A DNA stretch of 64,000 bases from Thermococcus sp. AM4. Its GTDB lineage: Archaea; Methanobacteriota_B; Thermococci; Thermococcales; Thermococcaceae. The stretch spans positions 1,612,001 to 1,676,000 of the forward strand of contig NC_016051.1 of the NCBI RefSeq assembly GCF_000151205.2. Reading direction: 5' to 3'. Made by a program: the position numbers and the translations under genes. Each line of letters starts with the position of its first letter. Position 1 is the stretch's first letter. This document shows positions 39,275 to 49,325 of the stretch, one piece after another. The notes under the pieces were generated by a model that saw only the letters and a program-made list of their open reading frames with translations, did not search any database and was not told the DNA's origin.

Positions 39275-40384
39275 ATGGGAACGCTGGACAAGTTCAGGGA
39301 CAGGGAGCTCGCCCAAAAGATAGTGAAGAAAATCCACGAGGAGGCGAAGGGCCTCGACGAGGTCCGCTTCATGCACGTCTGCGGAACCCACGAGGACACC
39401 GTAACGAGAACCGGAATCCGCTCGCTCCTGCCAGAGAACGTCAAGATACTCAGCGGGCCGGGCTGTCCGGTCTGCATTACGCCGGTCGAGGACATCGTTA
39501 AAATGATGGAGATAATGCGCCAGGCCTACGAGGAGGGCGACAGAATAATCATGACGACCTTCGGCGACATGTACAAGATTCCGACGCCGAGGGGAAGCTT
39601 CGCCGATTTGAAGAGCGAGGGCTACGACGTCCGCGTTGTTTACTCAATCTACGACACCTACCGCATAGCCAAGGAGAACCCCGACAGGACGGTGGTCCAC
39701 TTCTCACCGGGCTTCGAGACGACCACAGCTCCGGCCGCGGGAATGCTCAACGTTGTTGCCCAGGAGGAGCTGGAAAACTTCAAGATTTACTCGGTTCACA
39801 GGCTCACGCCACCGGCGGTTGAGGTCCTCATAAAGCAGGGGACGCGCTTCCACGGGCTCATTGACCCCGGCCACGTCTCGGTTATAATAGGCGTCAAGGG
39901 CTGGGAGCCGATAACCGAGAAGTACGGAGTTCCCCAGGTTATAGCCGGTTTCGAGCCGGTTGACATGCTCCTCGCGATACTCTACCTCGTCAGAATGGTG
40001 AAGGCCGGCGAGGCGAAGATAATCAACGAGTACACCCGCTCCGTTAAATACGAGGGCAACGTCGTTGCCCAGAAGCTCATAGACAAGTTCTTCGAGGTCA
40101 AGGACGCGAGGTGGCGCGCCCTCGGGGTCATGCCCAAGAGCGGGCTCGAGCTGAGGAAGGAGTGGAAGGAGCTCGAGATAAGAACCTACTACGACCCCGA
40201 AGTCCCGAAGCTCCCCGACCTCGAGAAGGGCTGTCTCTGCGGTGCAATCCTCAGGGGATTAGCTTTGCCACCGCAGTGCCCGCACTTCGGAAAGACCTGC
40301 ACGCCGAGGCACCCGATAGGGCCGTGCATGGTGTCCTACGAGGGAACGTGCTCGATATTCTACAAGTACGGGGCGTTGTTCTAA
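39275..40384 (+). CDS. hypD: Hydrogenase maturation protein HypD
   Basis: The 369-residue [4Fe-4S] protein assembles the Fe(CN)2CO group with HypC and HypE. Motifs: HVCGTHEDTV, GPGCPVCITPVED, HFSPGFETTTAPAAG, and the C-terminal Cys cluster GCLCGAILRG, PQCPHFGKTCTPRHPIGPCM and YEGTCSIFYKYG. ATG 39275 after GGTGATTGAT. It follows hypC by one base. Confidence 0.95.
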   Translation: MGTLDKFRDRELAQKIVKKIHEEAKGLDEVRFMHVCGTHEDTVTRTGIRSLLPENVKILSGPGCPVCITPVEDIVKMMEIMRQAYEEGDRIIMTTFGDMYKIPTPRGSFADLKSEGYDVRVVYSIYDTYRIAKENPDRTVVHFSPGFETTTAPAAGMLNVVAQEELENFKIYSVHRLTPPAVEVLIKQGTRFHGLIDPGHVSVIIGVKGWEPITEKYGVPQVIAGFEPVDMLLAILYLVRMVKAGEAKIINEYTRSVKYEGNVVAQKLIDKFFEVKDARWRALGVMPKSGLELRKEWKELEIRTYYDPEVPKLPDLEKGCLCGAILRGLALPPQCPHFGKTCTPRHPIGPCMVSYEGTCSIFYKYGALF

Positions 40385-40433
40385 CACCAAAGGTTCAAAA
40401 CTCCACTCTCGTTTTCAACTTTTGGTTTTGGAA

Positions 40434-40443
40434 ACCTATAAAG
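40434..40443 (+). promoter_or_regulatory. hypF TATA box
   Basis: CCTATAAAGG with upstream GGAAA purines lies about 35-40 bases before the hypF start at 40477, following an AT-rich stretch after hypD. It suggests separate transcription of hypF onward. Confidence 0.55.
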
Positions 40444-40476
40444 GCTCCAAATACCGAGAAAAACCGGTGGGTGGGC

Positions 40477-42795
40477 ATGAAGGCTTACCGTATTCACGTT
40501 CAGGGCATCGTTCAGGCCGTTGGATTCAGGCCGTTCATTTACCGCATAGCCCACGAGCACAACCTGAGGGGCTACGTCAAGAACCTCGGCGATGCGGGAG
40601 TCGAGATAGTCGTCGAAGGCCGTGAAGAGGATATAGAGGCATTCATAGAGGACATCTACCGCAAGAAACCCCCGCTCGCGAGGATTGACAGGCTTGAGAA
40701 GAAGGAAATCCCGCCCCAGGGCTTCGACCGCTTCTACATCGAGAAGAGCTCGAAGGGTGGAAGCGGTGGGGACTCGATAATTCCGCCCGACATAGCCATC
40801 TGCGAGGACTGCCTGAGAGAACTTTTCGACCCGACGAACAAGCGCTACATGTACCCCTTCATCGTCTGCACCAACTGTGGGCCGAGGTTCACAATTATCG
40901 AGGATTTACCCTACGACCGCGAGAACACGACGATGAAGGAATTTCCGATGTGCGACTTCTGCGAGAGCGAGTACAGAGACCCGCTCAACCGGCGCTACCA
41001 TGCTGAACCCGTCTGCTGTCCCGTCTGCGGGCCGAGCTACCGTCTCTACACGAGCGACGGGGAGGAAATCACCGGCGACCCGCTGAGGAAGGCAGCGGAG
41101 CTTATAGACAGGGGTTACATCGTCGCAATCAAGGGAATCGGCGGAATCCATCTGGCGTGCGACGCGACAAGGGAAGACGTCGTTGCCGAGCTGAGGAAGA
41201 GGACCTTCAGGCCCCAGAAGCCCTTCGCGATAATGGCTGACTCGCTTGAGACGGTCAAAAGCTTCGCCTACGTGAGCGAGGAGGAAGAGGAGGAGCTGAC
41301 CAGCTATAGAAGACCAATCGTGACGCTCCGCAAGAGAGAACCCTTCCCCCTGCCCGAGAACCTCGCGCCCGGTTTGCATACAATCGGCGTCATGCTCCCC
41401 TACGCGGGAACGCACTACATACTCTTCCACTGGAGTAAGACTAAGGTCTACGTGATGACCTCAGCCAACTACCCGGGAATGCCGATGGTCAAGGACAACG
41501 AGAGGGCCTTCGAGGAGCTGAAGGACGTCGCTGACTACTTCCTGCTCCACAACAGAAGGATACTCAACCGCGCGGACGATAGCGTGATTCGCTTCGTTGA
41601 CGGAAGGAGGGCCGTTATTAGGAGAAGCAGAGGTTTTGTGCCCCTCCCTATAGAGATTCCCTTCAACTACCGCGGTCTGGCAGTCGGTGCGGAGCTGATG
41701 AACGCCTTCGGCGTGGCCAAGAACGGGAAGGTTTACCCGAGCCAGTACATCGGCAACACCGGAAAGGTCGAGGTTCTTGAGTTCATGAGGGAAGCGATAG
41801 AGCACTTCAAGAGGATTCTCCGGGTTAGGGAGTTCGATTTAATCGTCGCCGACCTCCACCCGACCTACAACACGACAAAGCTCGCCATGGAGCTTGCGAA
41901 CGAGTTAAACGTCGAGCTGCTCCAGGTTCAGCATCACTACGCCCACATAGCGAGTGTCTTAGCCGAGAAGAACCTCGAATCAGCTGTAGGAATAGCCGTT
42001 GATGGAGTGGGCTACGGAACCGATGGCAACACGTGGGGTGGCGAGGTGCTCTACCTCGGCTACGAGGACGTGGAGAGGCTGGCTCATATAGATTACTACC
42101 CGCTTCCCGGCGGGGACCTGGCGAGCTACTACCCGCTCAGGGCCCTGATGGGAATCCTAAGCAAGGTCTACAGCGTCGAGGAGCTTGAGGGAGTCATAAG
42201 GAAGTGCTGTCCGAAGGCGATAGGAAGCTTAAAGTACGGCGAGGTGGAGTTCTCGGTTGCTTTGAATCAGCTCGCCAAGGGGATAAACCTCGCCTACGCT
42301 TCGTCAACCGGAAGGGTCCTCGACGCCTTCTCTGTGCTCCTCAACGTGGCCTACAGGAGGCACTACGAGGGCGAGCCTGCGATGAAGCTTGAGAGCTTCG
42401 CGATGAAGGGCAAGAACGACCTCAAGTTCGAGGTGCCCGTGGAGGGAGAACTCCTCAAGGTGGAAGAGCTGTTCGTGCAGGCGCTGGACGTCCTCGAAAA
42501 GGCCTCGCCGGCGGACATAGCTTACTCGGTTCATTTAGCACTCGCGAGGGCCTTTGCGGGGGTTGCCATCGAGAAGGCCAGGGAGTTCGGCGTGAAGGAC
42601 GTCGTAATGAGCGGTGGTGTCGCTTACAACGAGCTGATAGTCAAGACAGTAAGGAAAGCTGTTGAGGCGTCGGGCCTTAAGTTCCACGTTACAACGGAGG
42701 TCCCGCGCGGAGACAACGGGATAAACGTCGGCCAGGCCTTCCTCGGCGGGCTGTACCTGGAGGGCTACCTGACGAAGGAGGATTTGATGCTGTGA
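40477..42795 (+). CDS. hypF: Carbamoyltransferase HypF
   Basis: The 772-residue protein makes thiocarbamate from carbamoyl phosphate for the CN ligands. Domains: acylphosphatase (1-90; VQGIVQAVGFRPFIYRIAHE), zinc fingers (CEDCLREL, CTNCGPRF, CDFCESEY, CCPVCGPSY), YrdC-like (200-380; KGIGGIHLACDATRED, SANYPGMPMV) and Kae1-like carbamoyltransferase (HHYAHIASVLAE, GVGYGTDGNTWGGE, MSGGVAYNELI). ATG 40477 after GGTGGGTGGGC; the longer upstream frame is the hypD shadow. Confidence 0.95.
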   Translation: MKAYRIHVQGIVQAVGFRPFIYRIAHEHNLRGYVKNLGDAGVEIVVEGREEDIEAFIEDIYRKKPPLARIDRLEKKEIPPQGFDRFYIEKSSKGGSGGDSIIPPDIAICEDCLRELFDPTNKRYMYPFIVCTNCGPRFTIIEDLPYDRENTTMKEFPMCDFCESEYRDPLNRRYHAEPVCCPVCGPSYRLYTSDGEEITGDPLRKAAELIDRGYIVAIKGIGGIHLACDATREDVVAELRKRTFRPQKPFAIMADSLETVKSFAYVSEEEEEELTSYRRPIVTLRKREPFPLPENLAPGLHTIGVMLPYAGTHYILFHWSKTKVYVMTSANYPGMPMVKDNERAFEELKDVADYFLLHNRRILNRADDSVIRFVDGRRAVIRRSRGFVPLPIEIPFNYRGLAVGAELMNAFGVAKNGKVYPSQYIGNTGKVEVLEFMREAIEHFKRILRVREFDLIVADLHPTYNTTKLAMELANELNVELLQVQHHYAHIASVLAEKNLESAVGIAVDGVGYGTDGNTWGGEVLYLGYEDVERLAHIDYYPLPGGDLASYYPLRALMGILSKVYSVEELEGVIRKCCPKAIGSLKYGEVEFSVALNQLAKGINLAYASSTGRVLDAFSVLLNVAYRRHYEGEPAMKLESFAMKGKNDLKFEVPVEGELLKVEELFVQALDVLEKASPADIAYSVHLALARAFAGVAIEKAREFGVKDVVMSGGVAYNELIVKTVRKAVEASGLKFHVTTEVPRGDNGINVGQAFLGGLYLEGYLTKEDLML

Positions 42796-42839
42796 AGGTT
42801 TAAGTGGGGAAAGCAGGAAATTAACTGAGGGAAAAGACA

Positions 42840-43166
42840 ATGCCCGTAATCCCGAGGGAAGAGCTCCTCGAAATCCTGCGCGAGGTGAAGGAAAGGCTGA
42901 GAGAAATCCTCGGCGACGACTTAGTCGAGGTTATCCTCTTCGGCTCGTACGCGAGGGGCGAAGCTAAAGAAGACAGCGATGTCGACATGATTGTCATTGT
43001 CAAGAGACGGCTAACGCTCGAAGAGCACGACCGACTCAGTGAAATCACAGAGGAATACGTTCTGGAGAAAGGGTTAGTTGTCTCGCTCATCGTTTACCCC
43101 GTTAATCCGAGAATGGAGCACGACCCGCTGATTCAGAACGTTTACACGGAAGGTGTCAAGGTATGA
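42840..43166 (+). CDS. MNT-type nucleotidyltransferase (antitoxin)
   Basis: The 108-residue protein has the active MNT motif VEVILFGSYARGEAKEDSDV followed by DMIVIV, so GS-x10-DxD is intact. MNT antitoxins modify HEPN toxins by adding AMP. Its start follows AACTGAGGGAAAAGACA; TATA-like GGTTTAAGTGG lies near 42797-42807. It overlaps the HEPN gene by four bases and sits between hypF and hypE. Confidence 0.9.
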   Translation: MPVIPREELLEILREVKERLREILGDDLVEVILFGSYARGEAKEDSDVDMIVIVKRRLTLEEHDRLSEITEEYVLEKGLVVSLIVYPVNPRMEHDPLIQNVYTEGVKV

Positions 43167-43555
43167 GCGGGTACGAGGAAATACTGAAAAAAGCAGAGAG
43201 GAGTCTTGAGGCCTCAAAGACGTTGCTGGAGAAAGGGTTTTATGCCTTCGCGCTCTCAAGGGCGTACTATACAATGTTCTACTGCGCAGAGGCCATTTTG
43301 CTGACGAAGGGAATAAGGGTTTCGAAGCATTCCGCAGTCATAGCACTCCTCGGCAGGGAGTTCGTCAAGACAGGAGAAGTCCCACACAGGTTTTTCACAC
43401 ACCTTCGAACCGCGTTTAATCTCAGGCAGACCGCGGATTACTCCTTCGTGGTTGATATAACCGAGGAAGAGGCGCGCGAAAACATACGGCGCGCCGAAGA
43501 GTTCCTCGAATTTACGAGGCGCTATCTAATTTCGAAAGGCTTTCTGGAGGGTTGA
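43163..43555 (+). CDS. HEPN-domain protein, probable toxin
   Basis: The 130-residue protein matches HEPN: YEEILKKAERSLEASKTLLE, FYAFALSRAYYTMFYCAEAI and SKHSAVIALLG, and RTAFNLRQTADYSF with the conserved Arg and Tyr. Such HEPN RNases pair with MNT proteins. Its stop is followed after two bases by the hypE ATG (43558), putting the pair inside the hyp operon. Confidence 0.9.
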   Translation: MSGYEEILKKAERSLEASKTLLEKGFYAFALSRAYYTMFYCAEAILLTKGIRVSKHSAVIALLGREFVKTGEVPHRFFTHLRTAFNLRQTADYSFVVDITEEEARENIRRAEEFLEFTRRYLISKGFLEG

Positions 43556-43557
43556 AG

Positions 43558-44574
43558 ATGGGTGAAAAGATAAAGCTCGAACACGGTGCGGGCGGAGAAA
43601 TAATGGAGGAGCTCCTGAGGGACGTCATACTGAAGACCCTGACCCTCAAGAGCGCCGGGGGAATAGGACTCGACCAGCTCGACGACGGGGCGACGATACC
43701 GTTCGGAGACAAGCACATCGTCTTCACCATCGATGGGCACACCGTCAAGCCACTCTTCTTCCCCGGCGGTGATATAGGCAGGCTCGCAATAAGCGGAACG
43801 GTCAACGATTTGGCGGTGATGGGCGCGAAGCCTTTAGCCTTAGCAAACTCGATGATTATCGGGGAAGGCCTCGACATGGAGGTCCTTGAGAGGGTTCTCC
43901 GCTCGATGGACGAGACGTCTAAGGAAGTCCCCGTTCCAATCGTCACCGGCGACACGAAGGTCGTTGAAGAGCCGATAGAGATGTTCGTGATTACCGCGGG
44001 AGTTGGAATCGCGGAAAAGCCGGTAAGCGACGCCGGGGCAAAGGTAGGAGACATAGTCCTCGTCAGCGGAACGATAGGCGACCATGGAATAGCGCTGATG
44101 AGCCACAGGGAGGGTATAGCCTTCGAAACCGAACTGAAGAGCGACGTCGCGCCGGTGTGGGAGGTCGTTGAAGCGGTTGCAAAAGCAATCGGCTGGGAGA
44201 ACATCCACGCGATGAAGGACCCCACGAGGGCCGGGCTGAGCAACGCCCTCAACGAGATTGCCCGTAAAAGCAACGTTGGAATCCTCGTCAGGGAGGATGC
44301 CATACCCGTGAAGCCAGAGGTAAGGGCTGCGAGCGAGATGCTGGGAATCAGTCCCTACGACGTGGCGAACGAGGGGAAAGTGGTTATGGTCGTTGCCCGG
44401 GAGCACGCGGAGGAGGCCCTTGAGGCGATGAGGAAGACGAAGAGGGGGAAGGACGCGGCGATAATCGGCGAGGTAATAGAAGAATACAGGGGGAAGGTCC
44501 TCCTCGAAACCGGAATCGGCGGAAAGCGCTTCATGGAGCCTCCGGCCGGAGACCCCGTGCCGAGGATATGCTGA
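43558..44574 (+). CDS. hypE: Hydrogenase maturation protein HypE
   Basis: The 338-residue ATP-dependent dehydratase turns the thiocarbamate on its C-terminal Cys into thiocyanate. Motifs: KLEHGAGGEIMEELLRDVIL, GDDGAT-like QLDDGATIPFG, VNDLAVMGAKPLALANSMII, VSGTIGDHGIALMSHREGI, MKDPTRAGLSNALNE, and the C-terminal PRIC with the acceptor Cys. ATG 43558 right after the HEPN gene. Confidence 0.95.
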   Translation: MGEKIKLEHGAGGEIMEELLRDVILKTLTLKSAGGIGLDQLDDGATIPFGDKHIVFTIDGHTVKPLFFPGGDIGRLAISGTVNDLAVMGAKPLALANSMIIGEGLDMEVLERVLRSMDETSKEVPVPIVTGDTKVVEEPIEMFVITAGVGIAEKPVSDAGAKVGDIVLVSGTIGDHGIALMSHREGIAFETELKSDVAPVWEVVEAVAKAIGWENIHAMKDPTRAGLSNALNEIARKSNVGILVREDAIPVKPEVRAASEMLGISPYDVANEGKVVMVVAREHAEEALEAMRKTKRGKDAAIIGEVIEEYRGKVLLETGIGGKRFMEPPAGDPVPRIC

Positions 44575-44575
44575 G

Positions 44576-44615
44576 CCTTTTGTTTTTGCCCGGCTTTAAT
44601 TTCTGAAAAAACTGA
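44576..44615. terminator. Convergent oligo-T terminators between hypE and porB
   Basis: On the plus strand CCTTTTGTTTTTGCC follows the hypE stop (about 44577-44590); on the minus strand TTTTTT (44608-44613) follows the porB stop. Thermococcales transcription commonly ends at such T runs. The 55-base gap has no gene. Confidence 0.5.
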
Positions 44616-44629
44616 GAAGGAAGAGGGAA

Positions 44630-45625
44630 TTACTCTTCCGGCTTCGGGAGGGTGACCTCGACGCCGAGGACCTTCCACATGGCCTTTATCTGCTCGCGGA
44701 GCTGGTCGATTGCCTCTGGCTGCTTGAAGAGGTGCTTGAACCTGCCCTGTAACTTAAGGTACTCCTCGATGGGCTTCTTGAACTCTATGGCAACGATTTT
44801 GCCTCCCTCGCGCTTGACCTTCGCGCCTCCTCCTGGGCTCTGTATCTTGATGTTGTGGAAGTCGCCGTTCTCAATCTCGAAGAGCGGCCATACTCCCGTC
44901 TCGATTGCTAAGCGAGCTATCTCGACGCCCTTCTCGAGCGGGCTCTTCCAGCCGGTCGGGCAGGTACAGTGAACCTGGACGAAGGCCGGGCCGTCGACCT
45001 TGGCGGCCTTCTTCATCTTCCTGACGAAGTCGAAGGGGTTGCCTATGCTCGCGGTTGCCACGTAGGGTATCTGGTGGGCAGCAGCTATGAGGGCGACCCA
45101 CTTCTTGGGCTTGTCCTCACCGATGGAGTACTTTCCAGGCGGCGAGGTGGTTGTCCAGGCTCCGTAGGGGGTGGAGCTTGAGCGCTGGATTCCGGTGTTC
45201 ATATAAGCCTCGTTGTCGTACATCAGGTAGACGACGTTGTGCCTCCTCTCGAGCATACCGCTCAGGGCCTGAAGGCCTATATCGGCGGTACCGCCATCTC
45301 CACCAATGGCGAGGATCTTGCCCTTGAGTCCCTTCTTCTTCCAGGCCGCCTCGATACCGCTGGCGGCTGCGGCCGCGTTCTCGAAGGCGACGTGAACCCA
45401 CGGGACCTTCCAGGCTGTGTACGGGAAGACCGCCGAAACGACCTCCATACAGCCGGTGGCCTGGGCTATGGCGAAGGCGTCAGGGTCGCCGTACTTCTCT
45501 TCCATAGCCTCGCTAAAGGCCTTGGTGGCGAGCTTGAGAGCGGTGGCACAGCCACAGCCGGCACAGGCGGCGTGGCCCGGCGCCCAGTACTCGCGAGTTG
45601 TGATCGGGGGCTTCCTAACGGCCAT
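44630..45625 (-). CDS. porB: Pyruvate:ferredoxin oxidoreductase beta subunit
   Basis: The 331-residue TPP-binding subunit shows [16 protein letters not shown] (Fe-S Cys), [31 protein letters not shown] and [19 protein letters not shown] for TPP/Mg, and [18 protein letters not shown] converts pyruvate and CoA to acetyl-CoA, CO2 and reduced ferredoxin. ATG 45625 after GTGAGGTGATGAAG. Last gene of the VOR/POR operon, as in Pyrococcus. Confidence 0.95.
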   Translation of the reverse strand: MAVRKPPITTREYWAPGHAACAGCGCATALKLATKAFSEAMEEKYGDPDAFAIAQATGCMEVVSAVFPYTAWKVPWVHVAFENAAAAASGIEAAWKKKGLKGKILAIGGDGGTADIGLQALSGMLERRHNVVYLMYDNEAYMNTGIQRSSSTPYGAWTTTSPPGKYSIGEDKPKKWVALIAAAHQIPYVATASIGNPFDFVRKMKKAAKVDGPAFVQVHCTCPTGWKSPLEKGVEIARLAIETGVWPLFEIENGDFHNIKIQSPGGGAKVKREGGKIVAIEFKKPIEEYLKLQGRFKHLFKQPEAIDQLREQIKAMWKVLGVEVTLPKPEE

Positions 45626-45635
45626 CTTCATCACC

Positions 45636-46820
45636 TCACAGGATCTCCTTCCTAAGGCCTATCCAGTTGACCTCGTCAAACTCCTCTCCGGCCAAGGCCT
45701 TCTGAGCAATCGCGAGGGCTTCGTCGAGGTCCTTGAAAGTGACGTCCCTGCCACCGAGTCCGAGGATGAAGTCAACGAGTATCGGCTTCTCCTTCTCGTT
45801 CACTAGGGTCCTGCTGAAGTCCTGGAAGAGTGCACCGCCGACGCTGAAGGTGACGTTCTTCTCGAGGAGCGCTATAACTTTCGCCTTCTTTGCGAGAGCG
45901 CGAACCTCTTCAATCGGGAACGGCCTGTAAACGGTGAGCTTTGCCGCACCGGCCTTGATGCCCTTCTCGCGGAGCTTGTCCACGTACTCCTTCACCGTTC
46001 CGGCGAGTGAACCCATGGTGACGAATATTATCTCGGCGTCATCCGTGCGGTACTCCTCGATCTTGCTGTACTTCCTGCCGAACTTCTTCTCGAACTCGGC
46101 AAAGACCTCGTCGATGACCTTCCTTGCGTTCTCGTTGGCCTCCCAGACCTTGTATCTGGCCTCCATGTAGTGGGCCGGGAACGCTAACGTACCCTGGGTT
46201 ATGGGCCTCTTTGGATCAACGTAGGCGTGCTTGCCCTCGTACTCGCCGAGGAACTCATCAACGAGCTCCTGGTCCGGAATCTCGACGGGCTCGACGGTGT
46301 GGGTGAGGATGAACGCGTCGAAGCCGACCATCGCCGGCAATAGAACCCTCTCGTCCTCGGCCACCTTGAAGGCTATCAGAATGAGGTCCAAAGCCTCCTG
46401 GTTGTTTTCCGCGTAGAACTGGAGCCAGCCGGTGTCGCGCTCGCTTATGCTGTCCTGCCAGTCGTTCCAGATGTTGATCGGCGCGCTCAGGGAGCGGTTT
46501 CCAATGGCCATGACTATCGGAAGTCTCATGCCAGCGGCTATGAAGAGAACCTCATGCATCAAAGCTAAGCCCTGGGACGCGGTTGCGGTGAAGGTCCTAA
46601 CGCCCGCCGCTGAGGCACCGACACAGGCTGAAATGGCCGAGTGCTCGCTCTCGACCTTGATGAACTCCGCGTCGAGCTCTCCGTTGGCGACGAACTCGCT
46701 GATCTTCTCCGGAACGAGCGTTGACGGCGTAATCGGGAAGGCCGCTATAACCTTCGGCTTGGCAAGCTTGGCGGCCCAGGCAGCGGCTTCGTTCGCCTTC
46801 ATAACGGTTCTAATCGGCAT
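45636..46820 (-). CDS. porA: Pyruvate:ferredoxin oxidoreductase alpha subunit
   Basis: The 394-residue subunit contains the TPP pyrimidine-binding domain: [72 protein letters not shown]. The C-terminal domain III ends near [14 protein letters not shown]. 45% or so of the sequence resembles vorA by eye. ATG 46820 after GGTGAAAG. It follows porD. Confidence 0.95.
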   Translation of the reverse strand: MPIRTVMKANEAAAWAAKLAKPKVIAAFPITPSTLVPEKISEFVANGELDAEFIKVESEHSAISACVGASAAGVRTFTATASQGLALMHEVLFIAAGMRLPIVMAIGNRSLSAPINIWNDWQDSISERDTGWLQFYAENNQEALDLILIAFKVAEDERVLLPAMVGFDAFILTHTVEPVEIPDQELVDEFLGEYEGKHAYVDPKRPITQGTLAFPAHYMEARYKVWEANENARKVIDEVFAEFEKKFGRKYSKIEEYRTDDAEIIFVTMGSLAGTVKEYVDKLREKGIKAGAAKLTVYRPFPIEEVRALAKKAKVIALLEKNVTFSVGGALFQDFSRTLVNEKEKPILVDFILGLGGRDVTFKDLDEALAIAQKALAGEEFDEVNWIGLRKEIL

Positions 46821-46831
46821 CTTTCACCACC

Positions 46832-47149
46832 TCACTTGGTCTCCCTAACCATTATTATCGCGTCGGTCGGGCACTCGTTGGCGCAGATTCCACAACCCTT
46901 ACAGTAGTCGTAGTCGAAGACCGGGTAGTTCTCCTCGTCGAGGTAGATCGCCGGCTCGGGGCAGTAGATGTAGCAGAGGTAGCAGCGGACGCACTTGTCC
47001 CTGTTGAACTCGGGCATGAAGACTCTCCAAGAGCCGGTCTTGTTTATCACGCTACTCCCCGGGATGTAGGCTATCGCTCCCGGGGTCATCTTTTCGCTAT
47101 ACTCCTTCTGAACCCTCTCAATATCGGCCTTAAACGGGCTCTCAGCCAT
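46832..47149 (-). CDS. porD: Pyruvate:ferredoxin oxidoreductase delta (ferredoxin) subunit
   Basis: The 105-residue subunit has two [4Fe-4S] motifs, CVRCYLCYIYCPEPAIYL and CKGCGICANECPTDAI. It links the TPP site to external ferredoxin. ATG 47149 after AGGTGATACAC. It follows vorB by about 50 bases in the operon. Confidence 0.95.
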   Translation of the reverse strand: MAESPFKADIERVQKEYSEKMTPGAIAYIPGSSVINKTGSWRVFMPEFNRDKCVRCYLCYIYCPEPAIYLDEENYPVFDYDYCKGCGICANECPTDAIIMVRETK

Positions 47150-47198
47150 GTGTATCACCTCAGGTGAGTTATCAGGGGAAAACTTAAAAGTTACGGGC

Positions 47199-48134
47199 TC
47201 AGCCGAACACCTCGGCGAGCTTCTTAAGCTTCTCCCACTCGTGGAGCACCCACTGCTGGAGGATCTCTACATCTTCCTTGGTCATGTACTTGAAGCGGCC
47301 CTGGAGCTTGAGGTACTCCTCAATCGGCTTCGGCTCCTTCTTTGGACTGGGCATGTTTATCCTGTACTTGCCGTTCTCGTACTCGAAGAGCGGGAAGTAT
47401 GCCGTCTGAACGGCGAGCCTTGCGAGCTCGATGCTCTTGTCGGTCGGCGAGCGCCAGCCGGTCGGACAGGGCGCGAAGAGCTGGATGAAGCTCGGCCCCT
47501 CTATCTTCCTCGCCTTCTTGAGCTTCCTTATGAAGTCCTCCGGGAAGGCGACGCTCGCGGTCGCGGCGTAGGGGACCTCGTGGGCAATGACGATGTCAAT
47601 GACCTTCTTCTTGTGCCTCTTCTCGAGGAAGTGCCTCTTTCCTCCCGGCGTGTTTGTGGTCCAGGCTCCGTAGGGGGTTGAGCCCGAACGCTGTATTCCC
47701 GTGTTCATGTAGGCCTCGTTGTCGTACATTATGTAGAGCGCGTCGTGGCCCCTCTCGAGGAAACCGCTCAGGGCCTGAAGGCCTATGTCCGCTGTACCAC
47801 CGTCGCCGGCCCAGCCGACGACCATAACGCCGTCTTCGCCCTTGACCTTTATCCCCCTCGCCTTCAAAGCGGCCTCGATACCGCTTATGACCGCACCGGT
47901 GGTCTCGAAGGCGGTGTGGAAGAGGTTCGCGTCGAGGGTGTTGTATGGCCACGCACCGGCTATGATTGTCGAACAGCACGCCGGGATGACGAAGATGGTC
48001 TTTCTGCCGTAGGCCTTGAGGACGTATCGAAGTCCGAGTGAGGCGCCGCAGCCCTGGCAGGCGGTGTGGCCGGCAAAGAAGTGCTCCTCAGCGGGAATGG
48101 TCAACCTTTTCTTAATGCTCTCGGGAATCTCCAT
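47199..48134 (-). CDS. vorB: 2-Ketoisovalerate:ferredoxin oxidoreductase beta subunit
   Basis: This 311-residue subunit parallels por[78 protein letters not shown] oxidises branched-chain 2-oxoacids from amino acids. ATG 48134 after AGAGGTGAGAACG; ATG/GTG upstream in the same frame is within vorA. Assignment as VOR rather than POR rests on position next to gamma, as in P. furiosus. Confidence 0.9.
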   Translation of the reverse strand: MEIPESIKKRLTIPAEEHFFAGHTACQGCGASLGLRYVLKAYGRKTIFVIPACCSTIIAGAWPYNTLDANLFHTAFETTGAVISGIEAALKARGIKVKGEDGVMVVGWAGDGGTADIGLQALSGFLERGHDALYIMYDNEAYMNTGIQRSGSTPYGAWTTNTPGGKRHFLEKRHKKKVIDIVIAHEVPYAATASVAFPEDFIRKLKKARKIEGPSFIQLFAPCPTGWRSPTDKSIELARLAVQTAYFPLFEYENGKYRINMPSPKKEPKPIEEYLKLQGRFKYMTKEDVEILQQWVLHEWEKLKKLAEVFG

Positions 48135-48139
48135 CGTTC

Positions 48140-49324
48140 TCACCTCTTGAGGTGGTACCACTCAACCTCCCTATCGAGGCCGCTCTCGATGACCCTCTTC
48201 ATGTCCTCCGCTATGGCCCTGACGTCCTGAACCGTGAAGTCCCTGCCACCGAGGCCGACGATGTAGTTCTTCATCACGGGTCTCGCGGAGCTGTTGTAGA
48301 GCGAGCCCTTGGCCTCGTTGAAGAGTATGCCCTCCTGGCCGAAGGAGAAGTTCCTGTCGAGGACCGCTATGCCCTTCACGCTCTCCGCTATCTCAAGGAG
48401 CTCTTCTTTCGGGAACGGGCGGAACCACCTGACTTTGGCGTAGCCGACCTTGTAGCCTTCTTTCCTGAGCAGGTCAACGGCTTCCTTAACCGTTCCCATG
48501 AGCGAGCCCATGCCCATGAAGACGAAGTCGGCATCGTCGATGTAGCCCTTCTCGATCATGTCGCTGTAGTCCCTGCCAAACCTCTCCCCGAACTCCTTGC
48601 CGACGTCCTTGATGACCTTCTTGGCCTCCTCCATCGCCTTCGCGAGCTTGTAGCGGAACTCGTAGTAGTCATCTGGAGTCGCGAGTGCCCCAACCGAGAT
48701 CGCCTGGCTGAAGTCTGCCAGATCGTAGAGCGGCTTCCTCGGCGGGAGGAACTCATCGACGAGCTCCTGCGGAATCATCTCGACTACGTCGTAGGTGTGG
48801 CTCAGGATGAACGCACTCTCGATGACCATTATCGGGACGTTAACTGTCTCGGCTACCTTGAATGCCATCAGAACACCGTCGTAGACTTCCTGGTTGTTTT
48901 CCGCGTAGAACTGCATCCAGCCAGTGTCTCTCTGCGCTAAACTGTCGGTCTGATCGTCCCACACGCTCCACGGGGGAGCCATGGCCCTGTTGACGTCCAC
49001 CATAACTATCGGCAGTCTCGCTCCGCTCGCCCAGTGGAGCATCTCGTGCATCAAAGCGAGACCCTGGGCGGCGGTGGCTGTGAAAGCTCTGGCACCTGCG
49101 GCCGAGGCTCCTATGCTCGCTGCCATGGCCGAGTGCTCGCTCTCGACGGGGACGTACTGGATATCCGCTTCCCCGTTGGCGATGAACTCTGCTATCTTCT
49201 CGATGATGCTCGTCTGGGGGGTGATCGGGTAAGCGGCAACGACCTGAACGCGGGCGTGCTTTACCGCGTAGGCGGCTGCATAGTTCCCGCTCACAACCTT
49301 CCTAATCGGCTTGTACTCGGCCAT
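48140..49324 (-). CDS. vorA: 2-Ketoisovalerate:ferredoxin oxidoreductase alpha subunit
   Basis: 394 residues, with [80 protein letters not shown]. Same fold and length as porA, from duplication. ATG 49324 is one base after the vorD stop. It precedes vorB. Confidence 0.92.
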   Translation of the reverse strand: MAEYKPIRKVVSGNYAAAYAVKHARVQVVAAYPITPQTSIIEKIAEFIANGEADIQYVPVESEHSAMAASIGASAAGARAFTATAAQGLALMHEMLHWASGARLPIVMVDVNRAMAPPWSVWDDQTDSLAQRDTGWMQFYAENNQEVYDGVLMAFKVAETVNVPIMVIESAFILSHTYDVVEMIPQELVDEFLPPRKPLYDLADFSQAISVGALATPDDYYEFRYKLAKAMEEAKKVIKDVGKEFGERFGRDYSDMIEKGYIDDADFVFMGMGSLMGTVKEAVDLLRKEGYKVGYAKVRWFRPFPKEELLEIAESVKGIAVLDRNFSFGQEGILFNEAKGSLYNSSARPVMKNYIVGLGGRDFTVQDVRAIAEDMKRVIESGLDREVEWYHLKR

Positions 49325-49325
49325 A

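Noticed and set aside
40111-40476. A longer HypF frame starting inside hypD.
   Set aside because: The added part is the hypD shadow; HypF begins with the acylphosphatase domain at 40477 after a good RBS and TATA box.
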